From Acanthosepion lycidas (taxonomy: Eukaryota > Mollusca > Cephalopoda > Sepiida > Sepiidae), in the NCBI GenBank assembly GCA_963932145.1, contig OZ010572.1, positions 84,217,974 to 84,281,973 of the forward strand: a DNA stretch of 64,000 nucleotides, written 5' to 3'. The notes under the pieces are model-generated. The model ran no database searches, was not told the origin of the DNA, and saw only the letters and a program-made list of their open reading frames with translations. Positions 33,346 to 45,029 of this stretch are shown in pieces. Positions within the stretch are counted from its first letter, which is position 1. Each line of letters opens with the position of its first letter. A program made the position numbers and the translations under genes.

Positions 33346-34870
33346 CAAGAAAGAACGTGGAACTGTACAGGTGGCGTAAATATTACCAGCATCGTAATGG
33401 GTAAATCGTGTTTTAATTTCAGCTGATATTAATTAGATTGTCATTGTATAAATCTATCTGAGGAAAGAAATGTACGCTTAGAACTATATATCTAGATAAA
33501 ATATATTGTCATTGATATGACAAGTTCGTTTGTGTAATCACGTGACTAAAAATTACCTGAAGTTTCAAGAGAATAACAGCGAAGTTGTTACTCTCATAGT
33601 AAATTTTGACTGGAATCTAACCAGTCTTTCTTATGTAATTACATTATACCGATATTTTGAGACCGAATAAAAAGAACATTTATCAATAGATTTTTCCACC
33701 AAACAATTAAGTAAATTGAAACCTCCGTTGACGAATTAGTTTCTGAAGGCCGTTCATGGCCCGAAATGTTTGTAAAGTGAAACTATTTTTCACATAAGAA
33801 TCAATGAAAACTAGATTAATCCGTTCCCTGACCCCAGATGAGTGCCTATTTAAACTTTTACAAAATTACTTTGTGCACAAGTTCCTACACAAAACCAATG
33901 AAATCATTAAATGTAACACAATACTAAACAGATAAACATAATACTAAGCAGATAAAATATAATTGAAAACGGAATTTAATTTTACTGTACCTGTACGGGG
34001 GAGAGATGATGGCGCAGAGGGAAGTTGGTGAGGATGGGAAGAGATGTTATTGTTTGAAAGGGGAGCCCTCCTTCCATAAAAAATAGATTAGAGTAACAGT
34101 TTTTTTTTCAGCGTGTATTCTTTCTCTTTTGTTTCTCTTAGCACTACTTGTTTTTGCTCTAGACTCACTGAGCTTGGCTCCCTAAAAGATTGTCTGAGAT
34201 TTGTTTTTGCTTTACGTTTTAAAATGTTTCTAAAGTGAGATATGGTTGAAAAAGATTATACTGCGACTTGTTAGTGCTTTTTCAGGATGATATCATTCCA
34301 GGAAACTTTGCACAAATTTCACCAGCTTGCGTGTTCGTCGCTCGAGACGCTTTTTTTATTTCGAAAATGTGTTCGACATGAGGGTCATTCGTGACCAGAG
34401 TTTCCACTGTATTTAGATCTTGAAATTGGCGAAACAAATAACTGAAATCACTTGGTTACTCTTCTAGGAAAAAACCGCCCTTTGCTCCAGTATAGACGTC
34501 CTGTTTTTTTTTATTTTATTTTAAGCAGCATACTTTACATCTATTGGCTTGCACACTCGAGAAAACTTAAAGATCTCCCCGTGTGATGTTCGGCAGGGTT
34601 CGAACCTGGTTCTTCCTTTGTAGGAGAAACTACTGTTTTATCCGGCGTATTTTAAAAGGGAAAACAAAACCTTGGTGCACTGATGCTCTCTGTGATCGAG
34701 CGTTCCGATATTTTAGCATAAAGAATATATGCATAAGTAAGTCAAAGTGCACATTTTCCCAAGAATTTCTCCAGTGCACAGTCCGATAGAGGTAATACGC
34801 ACTGTTTAAAATAAAACTGGGTGTCTATTTCAAATGCGGATATAAACTAAAAACAAAAAATCTTTTGAAG
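33344..34870. other. interval without a supported gene
   Basis: Contains a hammerhead-like core remnant at 33742-33771 (CTGAAGGCCGTTCATGGCCC then GAAATG). It also holds a tRNA-T-arm-like site at 34591-34615 (minus, CCAGGTTCGAACCCTG) with no complete cloverleaf. Confidence 0.4.
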
Positions 34871-34879
34871 AAATGCATG

Positions 34880-35275
34880 CTTCTGTCACTTTCCCACGGA
34901 CGTAATGCCTTGTGCCTTTTCTACAAATATTTTCATGGTAATTGTACTGATGAACTTTTCTCTATGGTAACTAGATTTTGAGTTTAAGCGCAGTACTAGA
35001 TTGGCAGAAAGGTCTCATCAATTTATAGTCGAAATGGCTAAATGTAACTATAACTTCTATGTCAAGTTTCTTCTCTCGTACTTCTCGCTTGTGAAACTTT
35101 GTTCCGGCTTCTTGCTTCCCAGTTAAATTCAAAAATTTAAACGCAATAATAATCGTTCTCTGCTGTCTTCTTTAATTCCTGTTCTATCTCCTTATTAGCT
35201 TGATATTTTTTTTATATTTTCTCGGATTCAGTAACCCCCTTGTATCTTTACTTCCTTGCTTGGAGCGGAAGGACT
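34880..35275 (+). pseudogene. LINE ORF2 C-terminal relic (CR1/jockey-like, second subfamily)
   Basis: Residues such as NALCLFYKYFHGNCTDELFS and, after a frame change, ARQHQF-like and NSLP-like pieces. The nucleotide run TTTAAGCGCAGTACTAGATT is shared with 18.7 and 47.3 kb. Ends near CTTGGAGCGGAAGG. Confidence 0.65.
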
Positions 35276-35935
35276 AACTATCTGAATGAAAAGGGATTGA
35301 GGAAGAGGCGAAATACTACATCAATGAGATAATGAAAGAATGATGCATTTTCGAAGAAATAATGATCATTACTTACTGAGTGATTGTATCGATTACGTTT
35401 GATGTCTAAATGATGTTTGTGTATGTATATATTCTTTGTGTTCAAGCTAAAAATGTATGCGGTATATTTTCAAATATTATAAATCATTTCGCACACAAAC
35501 TGGCAAGTACCGAGAATACATGTCCTTATATGAAAACCTATGTATGGACATGTATTCACTGGAAGTTAAAGAAAAAAAAGCTGCTAATTCTATGCCTTAA
35601 GGGTTTCTGTATATTCTTTTCATTTTATCAATGTCTTGCAGTTCTTTGCTTCTGCAGGGCAAATAATAATTTTTTTTCCCTCTGGATGCGAGTGAGTGTG
35701 CGCCATCTGTTATCTGACTTCCTTTAAACTATGACATCGGTAAAAAATAAAGCAATTCTATTATAAGAAACTGAAGGAAAAAGCATAATGAAACACATGC
35801 TATAAAATATGTTTAAAGTATGATCCAGAGGCAAATGTGCTAAAGGTAAATGATGGCCACATTAAACAATAAAATAATACTAATATTCTCTAAATTTCTA
35901 AGATCAAGAAATCGCACAATTGCCCTTTTTGTTAT
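35276..35935. other. AT-rich interval, no gene seen
   Basis: A 105-codon plus frame at 35410-35727 shows no motif. Confidence 0.4.
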
Positions 35936-35953
35936 CACAACGTTACGACCGTT

Positions 35954-36010
35954 GGGTCGTCAAGCACATGATGAAGATCAAAATGATCTTCATCATGTGC
36001 TTGACGACCC
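35954..36010. repeat. perfect 57-nt hairpin
   Basis: Arms of 27 bp (GGGTCGTCAAGCACATGATG.. and its exact complement) around an AAA loop. The outer left side (minus strand GACGACCCAACGGTCGTAAC) resembles a degraded hammerhead-like core. Confidence 0.9.
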
Positions 36011-36220
36011 AGCTAACCTTCAGCGAATTTCGAACTAAACACTTTATTTGATTTACAAGATACATTTTTCTCATTCTACTATCCATAGTACTAAAACCAA
36101 TTTGAAATGTAAAATTTCAACACGTGCATAAGTTGGTTTGATGATTATATTTGATGATTTGTGTTCTTTTGACCAATTTAATTGTGTCTTTCACTTCCTT
36201 GAAGTCCATCCATAAACATG

Positions 36221-36645
36221 GTCTGCCTATTTGTCGTCTCGGTAAACCTGGCGATAATTCTGCCTATTGGTCGTCTCGGTAAACCTGGCGATAATTCTGC
36301 CTATTGGTCGTCTCGGTAAACCTGGCGATAATTCTGCCTATTGGTCGTCTCGGTAAACCTGGCGATAGTCTGCCTATTTGTCGTCTCGGTAAACCTGGCG
36401 ATAATTCTGCCTATTGGTCGTCTCGGTAAACCTGGCGATAATTCTGCCTATTGGTCGTCTCGGTAAACCTGGCGATAATTCTGCCTATTGGTCGTCTCGG
36501 TAAATCTGGCGATAGTCTGCCTATTTGTCGTCTCGGTAAACCTGGCGATAATTCTGCCTATTGGTCGTCTGGGTAAACCTGGCGATAATTCTGCCTATTG
36601 GTCGTCTCGGTAAACCTGGCGATAGTCTGCCTAGTGGTCGTCTCG
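36221..36645. repeat. 37-bp minisatellite with 147-bp higher-order unit
   Basis: About 11.5 copies of a 37/36-bp unit containing TTGGTCGTCTCGGTAAACCT and GGCGATAATTCTGCC. A variant starting GTCTGCCTATTTG occurs at 36221, 36368 and 36515, exactly 147 bp apart, giving a tetrameric higher-order repeat of 37+37+37+36. The last block is one monomer short. Confidence 0.95.
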
Positions 36646-36944
36646 AAACATTTTTTTTCAACCAGTTATATAGTAATGGTAATATTAATATTAGCCGTTT
36701 CCCTAAAAGGAAAAATCTGGTATACATTGATCGAGCAGCCAGTATTGCTTTCGGTTAAAATTTATAAAATCTTTCTTTTAAAACAATTTTTCATAAAAAT
36801 AGTTTTCTCAAGTGCATTGCCTGACAACCATGTTATAGGTTGACCCCAAACATAGTAGAATAGGGAAGACTGAACTATTCAGAAACCGTCAATAGTTGTG
36901 CCAGTACGAAGACAGAAGCCATCTTGACCGAGGATTTGAACGTA

Positions 36945-37090
36945 CTTGTGTTGTGCAAACTGTTGATCCTGACAGAGGCTCTATTCCAGAAACTGTAACT
37001 AAGATCTGTTCAGAATGGTTGCAGTATAAATTGCAAGTGGGCTCTGTGGGTGTTGAATAAACATAGCTGATCATATAGGTTATAAAGATT
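36945..37090 (+). repeat. LTR-like dispersed repeat, copy 1
   Basis: TGCAAACTGTTGATC..GCTCTATTCCAGAAACTG..TGCAGTATAAATTGC..CTCTGTGGGTGTTGAATAAA. The reverse complement recurs at 37383-37500. The AATAAA and mRNA-end-like context suggest a retroelement LTR or 3' end, but this is a guess. Confidence 0.6.
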
Positions 37091-37382
37091 TTGATCACAC
37101 CTGAGTAGTGAGTTCCTCCCTACTTGCTACATACTTGCGACCTTTTACCACATGTAAGCTACGTTTAGTTTATCACTATTAATATAGTGTTGCTAGGGGA
37201 GTAATAAGTAGATATAATTGGTAATTCAATAATAATAAAGTTCTCGACTTACTAGGCAGGAGAGGGTGAGTACTTTTACAGAATTAGATCTTTTATAAAA
37301 ATGGCGCAGCCACTCGTATCCGAGGATGCCAGTCTACTAGGGCGGCTAGCTAACCCCCATTTCATACGCCTGCTCAGGCACA

Positions 37383-37500
37383 TTTGTGTTTATTCAACAC
37401 CCACAGAGACCAGCTATGGTTTATACTGCATTATACTACCCCAGTTTGTGGAAGAGAGCGCGTTATCTAGCGTGATCAACTGTTTGAACAAGGTCAGCAC
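37383..37500 (-). repeat. LTR-like dispersed repeat, copy 2 (inverted)
   Basis: Minus strand gives TCAAACAGTTGATC..GCTCTCTTCCACAAACTG..TGCAGTATAAACCA..GGTCTCTGTGGGTGTTGAAT. Same order as 36945-37090. Confidence 0.6.
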
Positions 37501-38470
37501 ACTCAAACTCTCACTCACGATGACTTGTGACTTCGTGCTAGCAAAACCACCGACGGTTCCCAAGGGTTCCGTCTATCCAATTTCACTGAAAATTTTGGGG
37601 TGTACTAGTAGTATAGTTTTCAGGCATTTTGCAGACCGGGAACATCAAGAAGTCACTTTCCTGAGAAACTGACCCAGGTCTCATGGTCAGAAAGCGAACG
37701 TTCCAGCGACACGGCCACATGCCCATAGATCTGGTATATATACATTTGTCTTCAGTCATAATAGAATTTAACAGACACAGATATATACGCACATAGAGAA
37801 GAGTTTTGGGTGAACAGAATGAGATATTTAAATAGATATGAAGATCGAAATTCAAAGATTCAGATATCAACAGAGAGCGATAGATATGAAAAAGACGGAG
37901 AACGAGAAAACAGATTGGCGGATAAATATGAAAATACTGAGATAGAACTGTATGACACAAAGAAGCACCAATAAGTTCAAACCCTTACATACTCCCCCCA
38001 CCCACTTTCTGTAACAACTACCCCAAGTCATCTCTCCCCCACACACTTCCCTCGACTCTTCACCCGCCCTCCACGAAACCTCCCTGCTCTTTCGTCGCTT
38101 CCAATCACCCCAGCAAGAATTATTACTTGATTAGCTGCTTATCTGCCGAATACATCGCAATTTCTTTTCTCCTCCTCGCAATTTTCAAAACTTCTTTGCC
38201 AAAATCAAATCCAATTAATTTTAATTAGATTAAATTAAATTTCCTAATTCATAAAAATGTCACACCATCTTTCGTAAGCATATTTTCATGTTCAAATCGG
38301 CGGTCGCGAAGAGGAAAGAGAGAGAGATAAAGATTGTTAGAAGGAATCTTTCATGTGCTCTTACGAAATTTACTTCGCATTGTTTTAAGTATTTTTTCAT
38401 TCTTTTTTCATCGTCATAATGACTTGATGAGAGGTTTATGAGTGACTACCACTTTACGTTCTCTCACTGT
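37501..38470. other. interval without supported features
   Basis: A 125-codon minus frame (37583-37960) has no recognisable motif; a C-rich stretch lies at 37990-38110. Confidence 0.4.
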
Positions 38471-38475
38471 CGCGT

Positions 38476-38478
38476 GCT

Positions 38479-38508
<30 letters not shown>
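38476..38508. repeat. (CA)n microsatellite
   Basis: About 32 bp of CA repeat. Confidence 0.9.
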
Positions 38509-38509
<1 letters not shown>

Positions 38510-38611
38510 CCTATTCATTCAGCTGTTTGTATTAATAAATGATCATTAAAACCTCTTTTCGTCCAGGTTTTCAAATGTACAATTATTGATAATGCATTTC
38601 TATAATAAAAA

Positions 38612-38810
38612 TACCGTAAATTGCGGCATACAAGTCGACCTCAAGATTTTTAGCTCAAAATTCTGTCTTAGCCTTTTACCTACCGAATAGGTCGACTCAC
38701 AAATATAGGCTTTGGTCAGTGTTTAGCTGTTGGACGCGATGAGAGCTGTAGCGTTAATTGAATATTGACTTTGTTTACTATTTTATACTAAACTATACTT
38801 GTACGCCACA
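38612..38810. repeat. possible DNA-transposon end
   Basis: ACCGTAAATTGCGGCATACA then AGTCGACC, with GGTCGACTCACAAATATAGG further on. The spaced complementary GTCGAC-containing blocks resemble terminal or subterminal repeats. No second copy in the window. Confidence 0.3.
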
Positions 38811-39069
38811 ATTTCTGGTATTTAAAACCCTTACTTTAGTAAAAGTATTTCTTCTGTGCATTATATGTCTTTAGAATGTGGGTGGTCAAGGCTATCCACA
38901 GCTTCCCGTCCCTTTTAATTCGTAATTTTTTAAATTCTTTACCCCCCCTCACTCTTTGTTCACGTTCTTCCATCTAAAAAAAAAATCGTTAAAACTTCGT
39001 CGTTGTTAAGTCCAGCGTATCCGCCTGTAAAAGCTGGTAGAAAGATAGGAGTTCAGCCTCCATAAAACA

Positions 39070-39290
39070 GGAAATGGTTTGGCCAGGTAGCGTTAGAGCT
39101 TGCCGGTCAGTGCTACGAGGAAAAAAAAACCTACCTGACACTCTTCACTTCTCCTTTTTTCAAAAGTCAACTATCCTCTACCTTTACAAGAGCCAGATCA
39201 GATTGAAAATGGAGTACTGTTACCATATAAGCCCAGTAGCTGCCTGCTTTTCACTTTCCAGATTCGATTGTGGGTGATGAATTATTTTCC
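39070..39290 (+). pseudogene. LINE ORF2 C-terminal fragment (CR1/jockey-like)
   Basis: STILYLYKSQIRLKMEYCYH matches the ILQIYKSTIRPC.EYCCH motif of the other copies. Only this short block is recognisable. Confidence 0.55.
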
Positions 39291-39399
39291 ATCTTGCAAC
39301 CCCTTTCCAACAGATTTTTTTTTTAATCCATTCACCCACGAACAATAATGCCGCTAAGACGCAAGGGGCTGCTGGGAATGAAAGACGATGCGAAACATT

Positions 39400-41710
39400 A
39401 GAAGAAACTAGAAACCTAATAACAACCTCTCCCCCCCCCCGTCCCGTCTCTATTTTGAATAAATCAAGTTGATTTCTTCAGCTGTTTATTGTCATCCGTG
39501 ATTTTTGTCAACGTGATCTCCTTTCGATCAAGACATTTGTTTTTTGTTTTTTTTGAGGTGGGGTTGTTTTGTTAATATCCATTAAGTGATCACTCAAGTA
39601 GCCACGTCAGAAACTTATCTAACTTATTAATCCAAGGCTCAACGCTACAGATAATAAAATTTGTACGACCCTCTACAAATTTTAACTTTCCGCATCATGG
39701 AAGAAAAATTTCCTGTGCCTGAACCTTGAAAGACATAAACCACCATTTGTGTCCGTACTCTGGATGATGCTAAATATCTTACAGACGATAGAATTTTATA
39801 TCATTCAAGGTTCCGATTTAGAGAATAAGGTCTATGCAGCTTCCACACAAAAAGCGTTGGTAACGTTGCTCCAGAGCCATGATCTCTCCATTTTAAAAAC
39901 ATTTGGAAATGAAACACGGAATACCGATGGTAGCGAATTTTTTATCACTATATTTTTAAAATTTAATAATTCTAAATTTTCATTTATTAAATATTTAAAT
40001 AATGTTCATCACAATAATAAATTACTCGATTTATTTTGTTTAATAATGGACTTATTCATTGAATTTCTTTTTTTATTTCGGGCAGCATCAAGTTATTCTG
40101 TTAGCTTCCATAAATTTGACACTTTACTTAATTTTGGATATATTTGCGTTATTTTTAAAGATTTCATTTAAATATTAAATCACCAATTACACGTTTAGGT
40201 AACCTTAGACATCTGTAGGAAATAAAAAAAGAAAACAAGAATTTATATAAAATAAAATAGTATTGTGGAAATTGGTGTCATCAAAACAAGAGAAAATATG
40301 CTTTTACGATGAAATTCATTAGGATCGGTGTTTTTACCATAAATTTGAAACCGTAGAAAATTCTTTTGAATAAGCTTATAATTGTATACACTGTAGCTTC
40401 AACTGGAGTAATAAATGAATATATTAAACTTAAGACAAACCAACATAAGTCTAATAGGGTGTAGAAGGTTGTGCGGTAAAGTTTTGACCTTGTAAAAATA
40501 TCGAACTCATCCATAAAGGAAAGAAACTGAAAACAGCAGATAAAGTGTTTTACATTATTTTTTCAAAGTCCAGTCTTATAGAGACTATTTTCTTACCAAG
40601 AAAAATAGCCTATATATGGGGAGATTTCTTAACTTCATTTAACACAAGGCCATATAACAAGAAATAAAATGGTGGAATCAGTTCTATGGAGGAAACCCTA
40701 TTTTTTTTTCGAAAATTAATACTCGGACCCATCTTATGCGAATTTTTTAATACCGACTTCTGGTCCTTGTAATTCTGAAGACTGTATTTATTATTAATAA
40801 ATTGTTAACCAAAAATTTATGAAAGAAACATTCACCGAAAAAAAAACATCTATATAATTTTATCAAGTAACTGAAATCTCAACATTTTAAAAGCTAATTA
40901 ATTATATTTTCGCTTTTTACATCTTAACAAAATGAATGACGACTAGCGTGTACATTTTATGAACGAAAATAAAGAGAATTTAATATACGTTTATGCGAAT
41001 GTGTGCATATGCAGTGTGTCTATATACTATCGATGTTTGATAATTTGAACTTGACGAACTGACAAGACATTGATCTGTTTGGCCTTTTTAATAAGCGAAA
41101 AGCTTGGACCACGAGTTTTATCCAATTCATCTCAACAACCCCGTTGGTCAAAAACAACGTTTTGATATTTGAAGTAATCGTTCGTTAATTTGTTAAACCT
41201 AGTTTCTCGTGTAGTGAAAATTCCCCCACCAAATATTCACACCTTTCAACAAATTAGTCATTAAACAAATATTCTTCATTAATTGCTATTTTTTTTTTAA
41301 TTCTGATATTCGTTTTCATTCACGTTATCTCGCCTCACTACATTATATTCGTTTCGTTTTGTTTTAGCAGTTTTTTTTAATATATAGTTTCAAAGGGCTT
41401 TTGATGTCAACTTTACAATGAACATGATCAAGTACTTTTGTTATGGCTATTATTAATGTCGAAATCATTATCCCAATCAATATCGATATGTTAATTCTTG
41501 TTACATACTTGCTAATAATATCAATTCTTCTTCAGCATAATTACATTATTATTAATATAATTATTATGCTACTTTTATTGTTGGCGTTATTTAAAACCTA
41601 CAACAGTAAGAGACATAAGAAAGCTCTTAATACTGTTTTAATGGCGTTGGATTAAGAATCTTAACATACGTAGATGAGACAAACAAAACTGTAAGAACAC
41701 AGAGATAAGA
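39400..41710. other. very AT-rich interval, no gene seen
   Basis: A 140-codon plus frame at 39749-40171 is built of AT-rich codons and shows no motif. Other short frames are equally unconvincing. Confidence 0.45.
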
Positions 41711-41712
41711 TA

Positions 41713-41792
41713 TTAGGTTGGTGCAAAAATCATTTCGTTTTCTCACATAGTAACATATGTGAGAAAACGACATTATTTTTGCACCAACCTAA
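41713..41792. mobile_element. palindromic mariner MITE, copy 5
   Basis: 80-bp palindrome with TTAGGTTGGTGCAAAAATCA / complement ends and the TCTCACATAG loop of copy 1. Left TA is intact; the right duplication reads CA, a likely C/T change. Confidence 0.88.
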
Positions 41793-41877
41793 CAGTAAAG
41801 GAGAATCAAAGACTAACCATCAATTATAAAAAGAGAACATGTGGCTCTGCAAGAGGTACAGCCAGAAAAATGTGCTA

Positions 41878-42110
41878 CGATACGGGGATGTCAGAATCGA
41901 AAAATTCCAGGAATTTAACTATGGAAAATGCGAGACAGAAATCCGAATATGCATTGTAATAGAGAAAGTTGCTTTCCAAAAGGAAAACAACGTATTAAGA
42001 AACAGGAAAATTGCGTAAGAAACAAAGGAAAGTGCTCGACTGCTATGTAATATAAATTCTACGTGATATTGAATGATGCAAAATTTCCTCAGAGATGAAA
42101 ATACTAAAGT
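41878..42110 (+). pseudogene. LINE ORF2 C-terminal relic (RTE-like)
   Basis: Residues like GKCETEIRI.. then KVAFQKENNVLRNRKIA in plus frames, followed by degraded YG-type sequence. Lies beside MITE copy 5. Confidence 0.55.
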
Positions 42111-42319
42111 CGACCAAGCATAGAAATGAATACAATATGGGAACCAGTAATAAGGAGTACTAGAGAAAAGCAATAATAACAACGAAAATTTCAATATGAG
42201 CTTTGGTAAAAAAAAAAAAAAAATGTAATGATAACAGCAAAAATTGCAATATGAGTACTGGTAAAATATAATTTCTGAAGACAGGTTTATAATACCCAGA
42301 AATTCAAACACAGATGTCC

Positions 42320-42540
42320 TCAATGACACAGTTAGATCCAGTGACAGGACCCCAAGAGTGTAAGTTCAATAGCTGGTTAAGGCGCTAGAGAACTTGAAAA
42401 GGGGAATTATTATTAGACGTGGCATGTAGGACTAGAATAGTCTACGCCAGAGAGCGAAATAAAGGGTTCAGTTCAACATTCAAACCACCTGAAAAAGGCC
42501 GGAGCGTTGTGATAAATATGAGGAAAATAGTCTAAATAAT
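42320..42540 (+). mobile_element. tRNA-derived SINE (second family)
   Basis: Head CAGTTAGATCCAGTGACAGG with B-box-like GTAAGTTCAATAG, body AAATAAAGGGTTCAGTTCAA and CACCTGAAAAAGGCCGGAGC. The second half of the hammerhead-like core is deleted (GGAGCGTTGTG joins directly). Confidence 0.6.
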
Positions 42541-42544
42541 GTAA

Positions 42545-42940
42545 TGGATGTTGTCCGACTGAAGGATGGTAGGAGATATCATATCGGGAACATGTCAGCG
42601 AGTTGGAAGTTTTAAGAATAATAGTTGTACTTAGAATAAGAGTTGAAATTTCTGAATCACATAATGGGAGAATTTTGATATTCAAAAGGACATAATGAAG
42701 ACAACAAGTGGGGTGGGTAAACAAAGAGTTTGTTTTAAAGGGAAGGCAGAATAGGGACTGGAAGTGTCATTCATTATAACAGGGGTCAATTATTGCTCAG
42801 AAGTATTAAAGATATGAAGTTGTGGAGGGCCGTGATCACCCATATCACGTATAACATGCTTTTCAAACGACATCTTTTTAATGTCGTTTGTGGTAGTCAT
42901 CAGAAAATCATAAATATTAATTTTATCATGATCTTATTTT
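42545..42940. other. interval without a clear feature
   Basis: Contains a small piece reading KLWRAVITHI at about 42820, typical of the last residues of the RTE-like LINE, on the plus strand. Confidence 0.4.
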
Positions 42941-42949
42941 CCACACCAT

Positions 42950-43082
42950 TCACTCTCTGTCCCTCCCTCACCCTCTATGCCTCCCTCCCTCACCCCCATC
43001 TCCTGCCGGTCTCTATCTCCTGTCTCTCTTATTTTTCTTATCACTATCTCCTATCTCTCTCTGTCTCTCTGTCTCTGTCTCA

Positions 43083-43126
<44 letters not shown>
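42950..43126 (+). repeat. CT-rich tract ending in (TA)n
   Basis: CCCTC/TCTC-rich sequence followed by TA at 43099-43126. Confidence 0.9.
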
Positions 43127-43128
<2 letters not shown>

Positions 43129-43284
43129 TAATATTAGTGGTAAATATACATATATATGCAAAATCCACAGGTGCATATATACACATGTATATTTAGAATA
43201 AAAAATTCCGAGAGGATAAAATCCAGGTAGAACTCAATGTCCAGGACAGAGTAAGGATATAATAAAAAGGCTTAAACACTAATA

Positions 43285-43350
43285 TTCCATGGTCATAATT
43301 TATTCCATTGGAATCGTAAATACGATCCAATTCATCAGACCTACAAATTC
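43285..43350 (-). other. stem-loop with CUGAUGA motif
   Basis: Minus strand: GGTCTGATGAATTGGATCGT, loop, ACGATTCCAATGGAATAAAT then TATGACC. The stem ATTGGATCGT/ACGATTCCAAT and the outer GGTC/GACC pair suggest a hammerhead-like or 3'-terminal fold of a retroelement. Confidence 0.4.
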
Positions 43351-43780
43351 AAAAAGAAAACAGAAAAAAACCCACTCCGGAAATAAAAAAGAATTTAGAG
43401 AGAGAGTAATTATGAGAGTGTGGGACGAATGTTAGTTTATAAGAGAGGGGTTTAACAGAGAGAGTTTTATTTAAAATTAGGTGTGAGTGGAAGGGGGAAA
43501 AAGACTGTTGACGGATGTCTAAAACAGTATAAGGATACACATCGACGTGACAATACACACACCATGGCCGATCAAATCTTAAAGAAGGAGGGGGAGGTAA
43601 GGAAGGAAGTGGTGGGGAAGAAAGATGGGGCGGGTGAAATTAAAATTGCAAGGGACGCTGTGTAATTGAGAAAATTTGACAAAAATAATATCGACTGCAG
43701 GTTACAAATAAAATATTATAAACAATAAATATGAAGATTATCAAATCTGGCGAGGACCTATATTTTTATGTTCAAAACGC
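43351..43780. other. purine-rich interval, no gene seen
   Basis: G/A-rich sequence, e.g. 43380-43650. No motif in the short frames. Confidence 0.4.
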
Positions 43781-43798
43781 ATGCAAAACCATACATAC

Positions 43799-43809
43799 AT
43801 GTATATACT

Positions 43810-43842
<33 letters not shown>

Positions 43843-44065
43843 CATATATATGCACATACACACATATACATGTACACACACAAACACATATAAATACATA
43901 CACACATACACATACATATACATACATATACATACGCACACATATATACACGTATATCCACCTATACCCTATACACACATTTTCCACATACATATACATA
44001 AATACACATGCACCCACATACACATATATACATACACACACATACAAAAACCAGATATATATACG

Positions 44066-44098
<33 letters not shown>

Positions 44099-44642
44099 GC
44101 ATATATATATATACATATATATACATACAAAAATGTACACACATATACCTACATATACACACATACATCCATAGGCATCCACTCCTTACCCATTTACACA
44201 CACTTGTACATATGAACATGCGCATAAGCATATATACCTAAAACCTTACATTTCTAACCAATTAAAAAAAAAAAAAAAAACAATGTATCCCTATATCTAT
44301 CCGTTTAGCTATACATACATACACATATACACGCACATCTATACCCACATACACACATATATATACACATACATACATATGGGTACATATATACACCAAC
44401 ACATACGCACACCCACACACATACATATACATACATATATATACACATATATATACATATACACACATCCCAACATATATATTCTCCTATATATACCTAC
44501 ACCCACATACGTATACATGAATATATACACATACACACATATCCATACATATACATACACATATATACAAATACACACACCCCTAAATATATACCTACAT
44601 ATACCCGTAGTCAAGTACATACATACATACATACATACATAT

Positions 44643-44683
<41 letters not shown>

Positions 44684-44717
44684 CCCACATACATACAAAT
44701 ACATACATATAAATTAG
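43799..44717. repeat. 0.9-kb alternating CA/TA complex microsatellite
   Basis: ACAC and TATA dinucleotides interspersed with CATA units dominate about 920 bp, with an A-run at 44264-44281. All open frames on both strands here are artefacts (T/H/I/Y or C/V/Y repeats). The right end includes a ~93-bp tandem duplication continuing to 44845. Confidence 0.95.
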
Positions 44718-44845
44718 AATTTAAAAACTAAATAAGTAAAATTTCAACAATTTATATATACACATATACCCACATTCATACAAATACGTACAAATACATA
44801 CATATAAATTAGAATTTAAGAACTAAGTAAAATTTCAACAATTTG
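44698..44845. repeat. tandem duplication, ~93-bp period
   Basis: The block AAATTAGAATTTAAAAACTA..AAAATTTCAACAATTT appears at 44710-44752 and again, slightly shortened, at 44804-44844. Confidence 0.85.
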
Positions 44846-44848
44846 GGC

Positions 44849-44850
<2 letters not shown>

Positions 44851-44886
<36 letters not shown>
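44851..44886 (+). repeat. A homopolymer, 36 nt
   Basis: Uninterrupted run of about 36 A, downstream of the CA/TA tract. Confidence 0.95.
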
Positions 44887-44888
<2 letters not shown>

Positions 44889-45029
44889 CATAGCGCATCA
44901 CAAAAACACACAATGATCTATATAGAGATAAACAAAATAAACATAATAGTCATTCCGTTAAAATGTCATGCCCGATGTTTTGAACCAAGATGGAACTGAC
45001 ATAAATGACAGAAAGTTACAAAACGGTGT

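Noticed and set aside
34583-34789. tRNA gene suggested by CAGGGTTCGAACCTGG
   Set aside because: Only the T-arm pairs; no acceptor or D-arm could be placed at the right spacing.
36221-36645. Possible CRISPR-like array
   Set aside because: Units are contiguous with no unique spacers and the context is eukaryotic; it is a minisatellite.
39749-40171. 140-codon plus frame as a gene
   Set aside because: AT-driven codon composition, no motif, no supporting neighbour.
43731-44717. Several 120-147-codon frames on both strands
   Set aside because: All are readings of the CA/TA array (T/H/Y/I or C/V/Y repeats).
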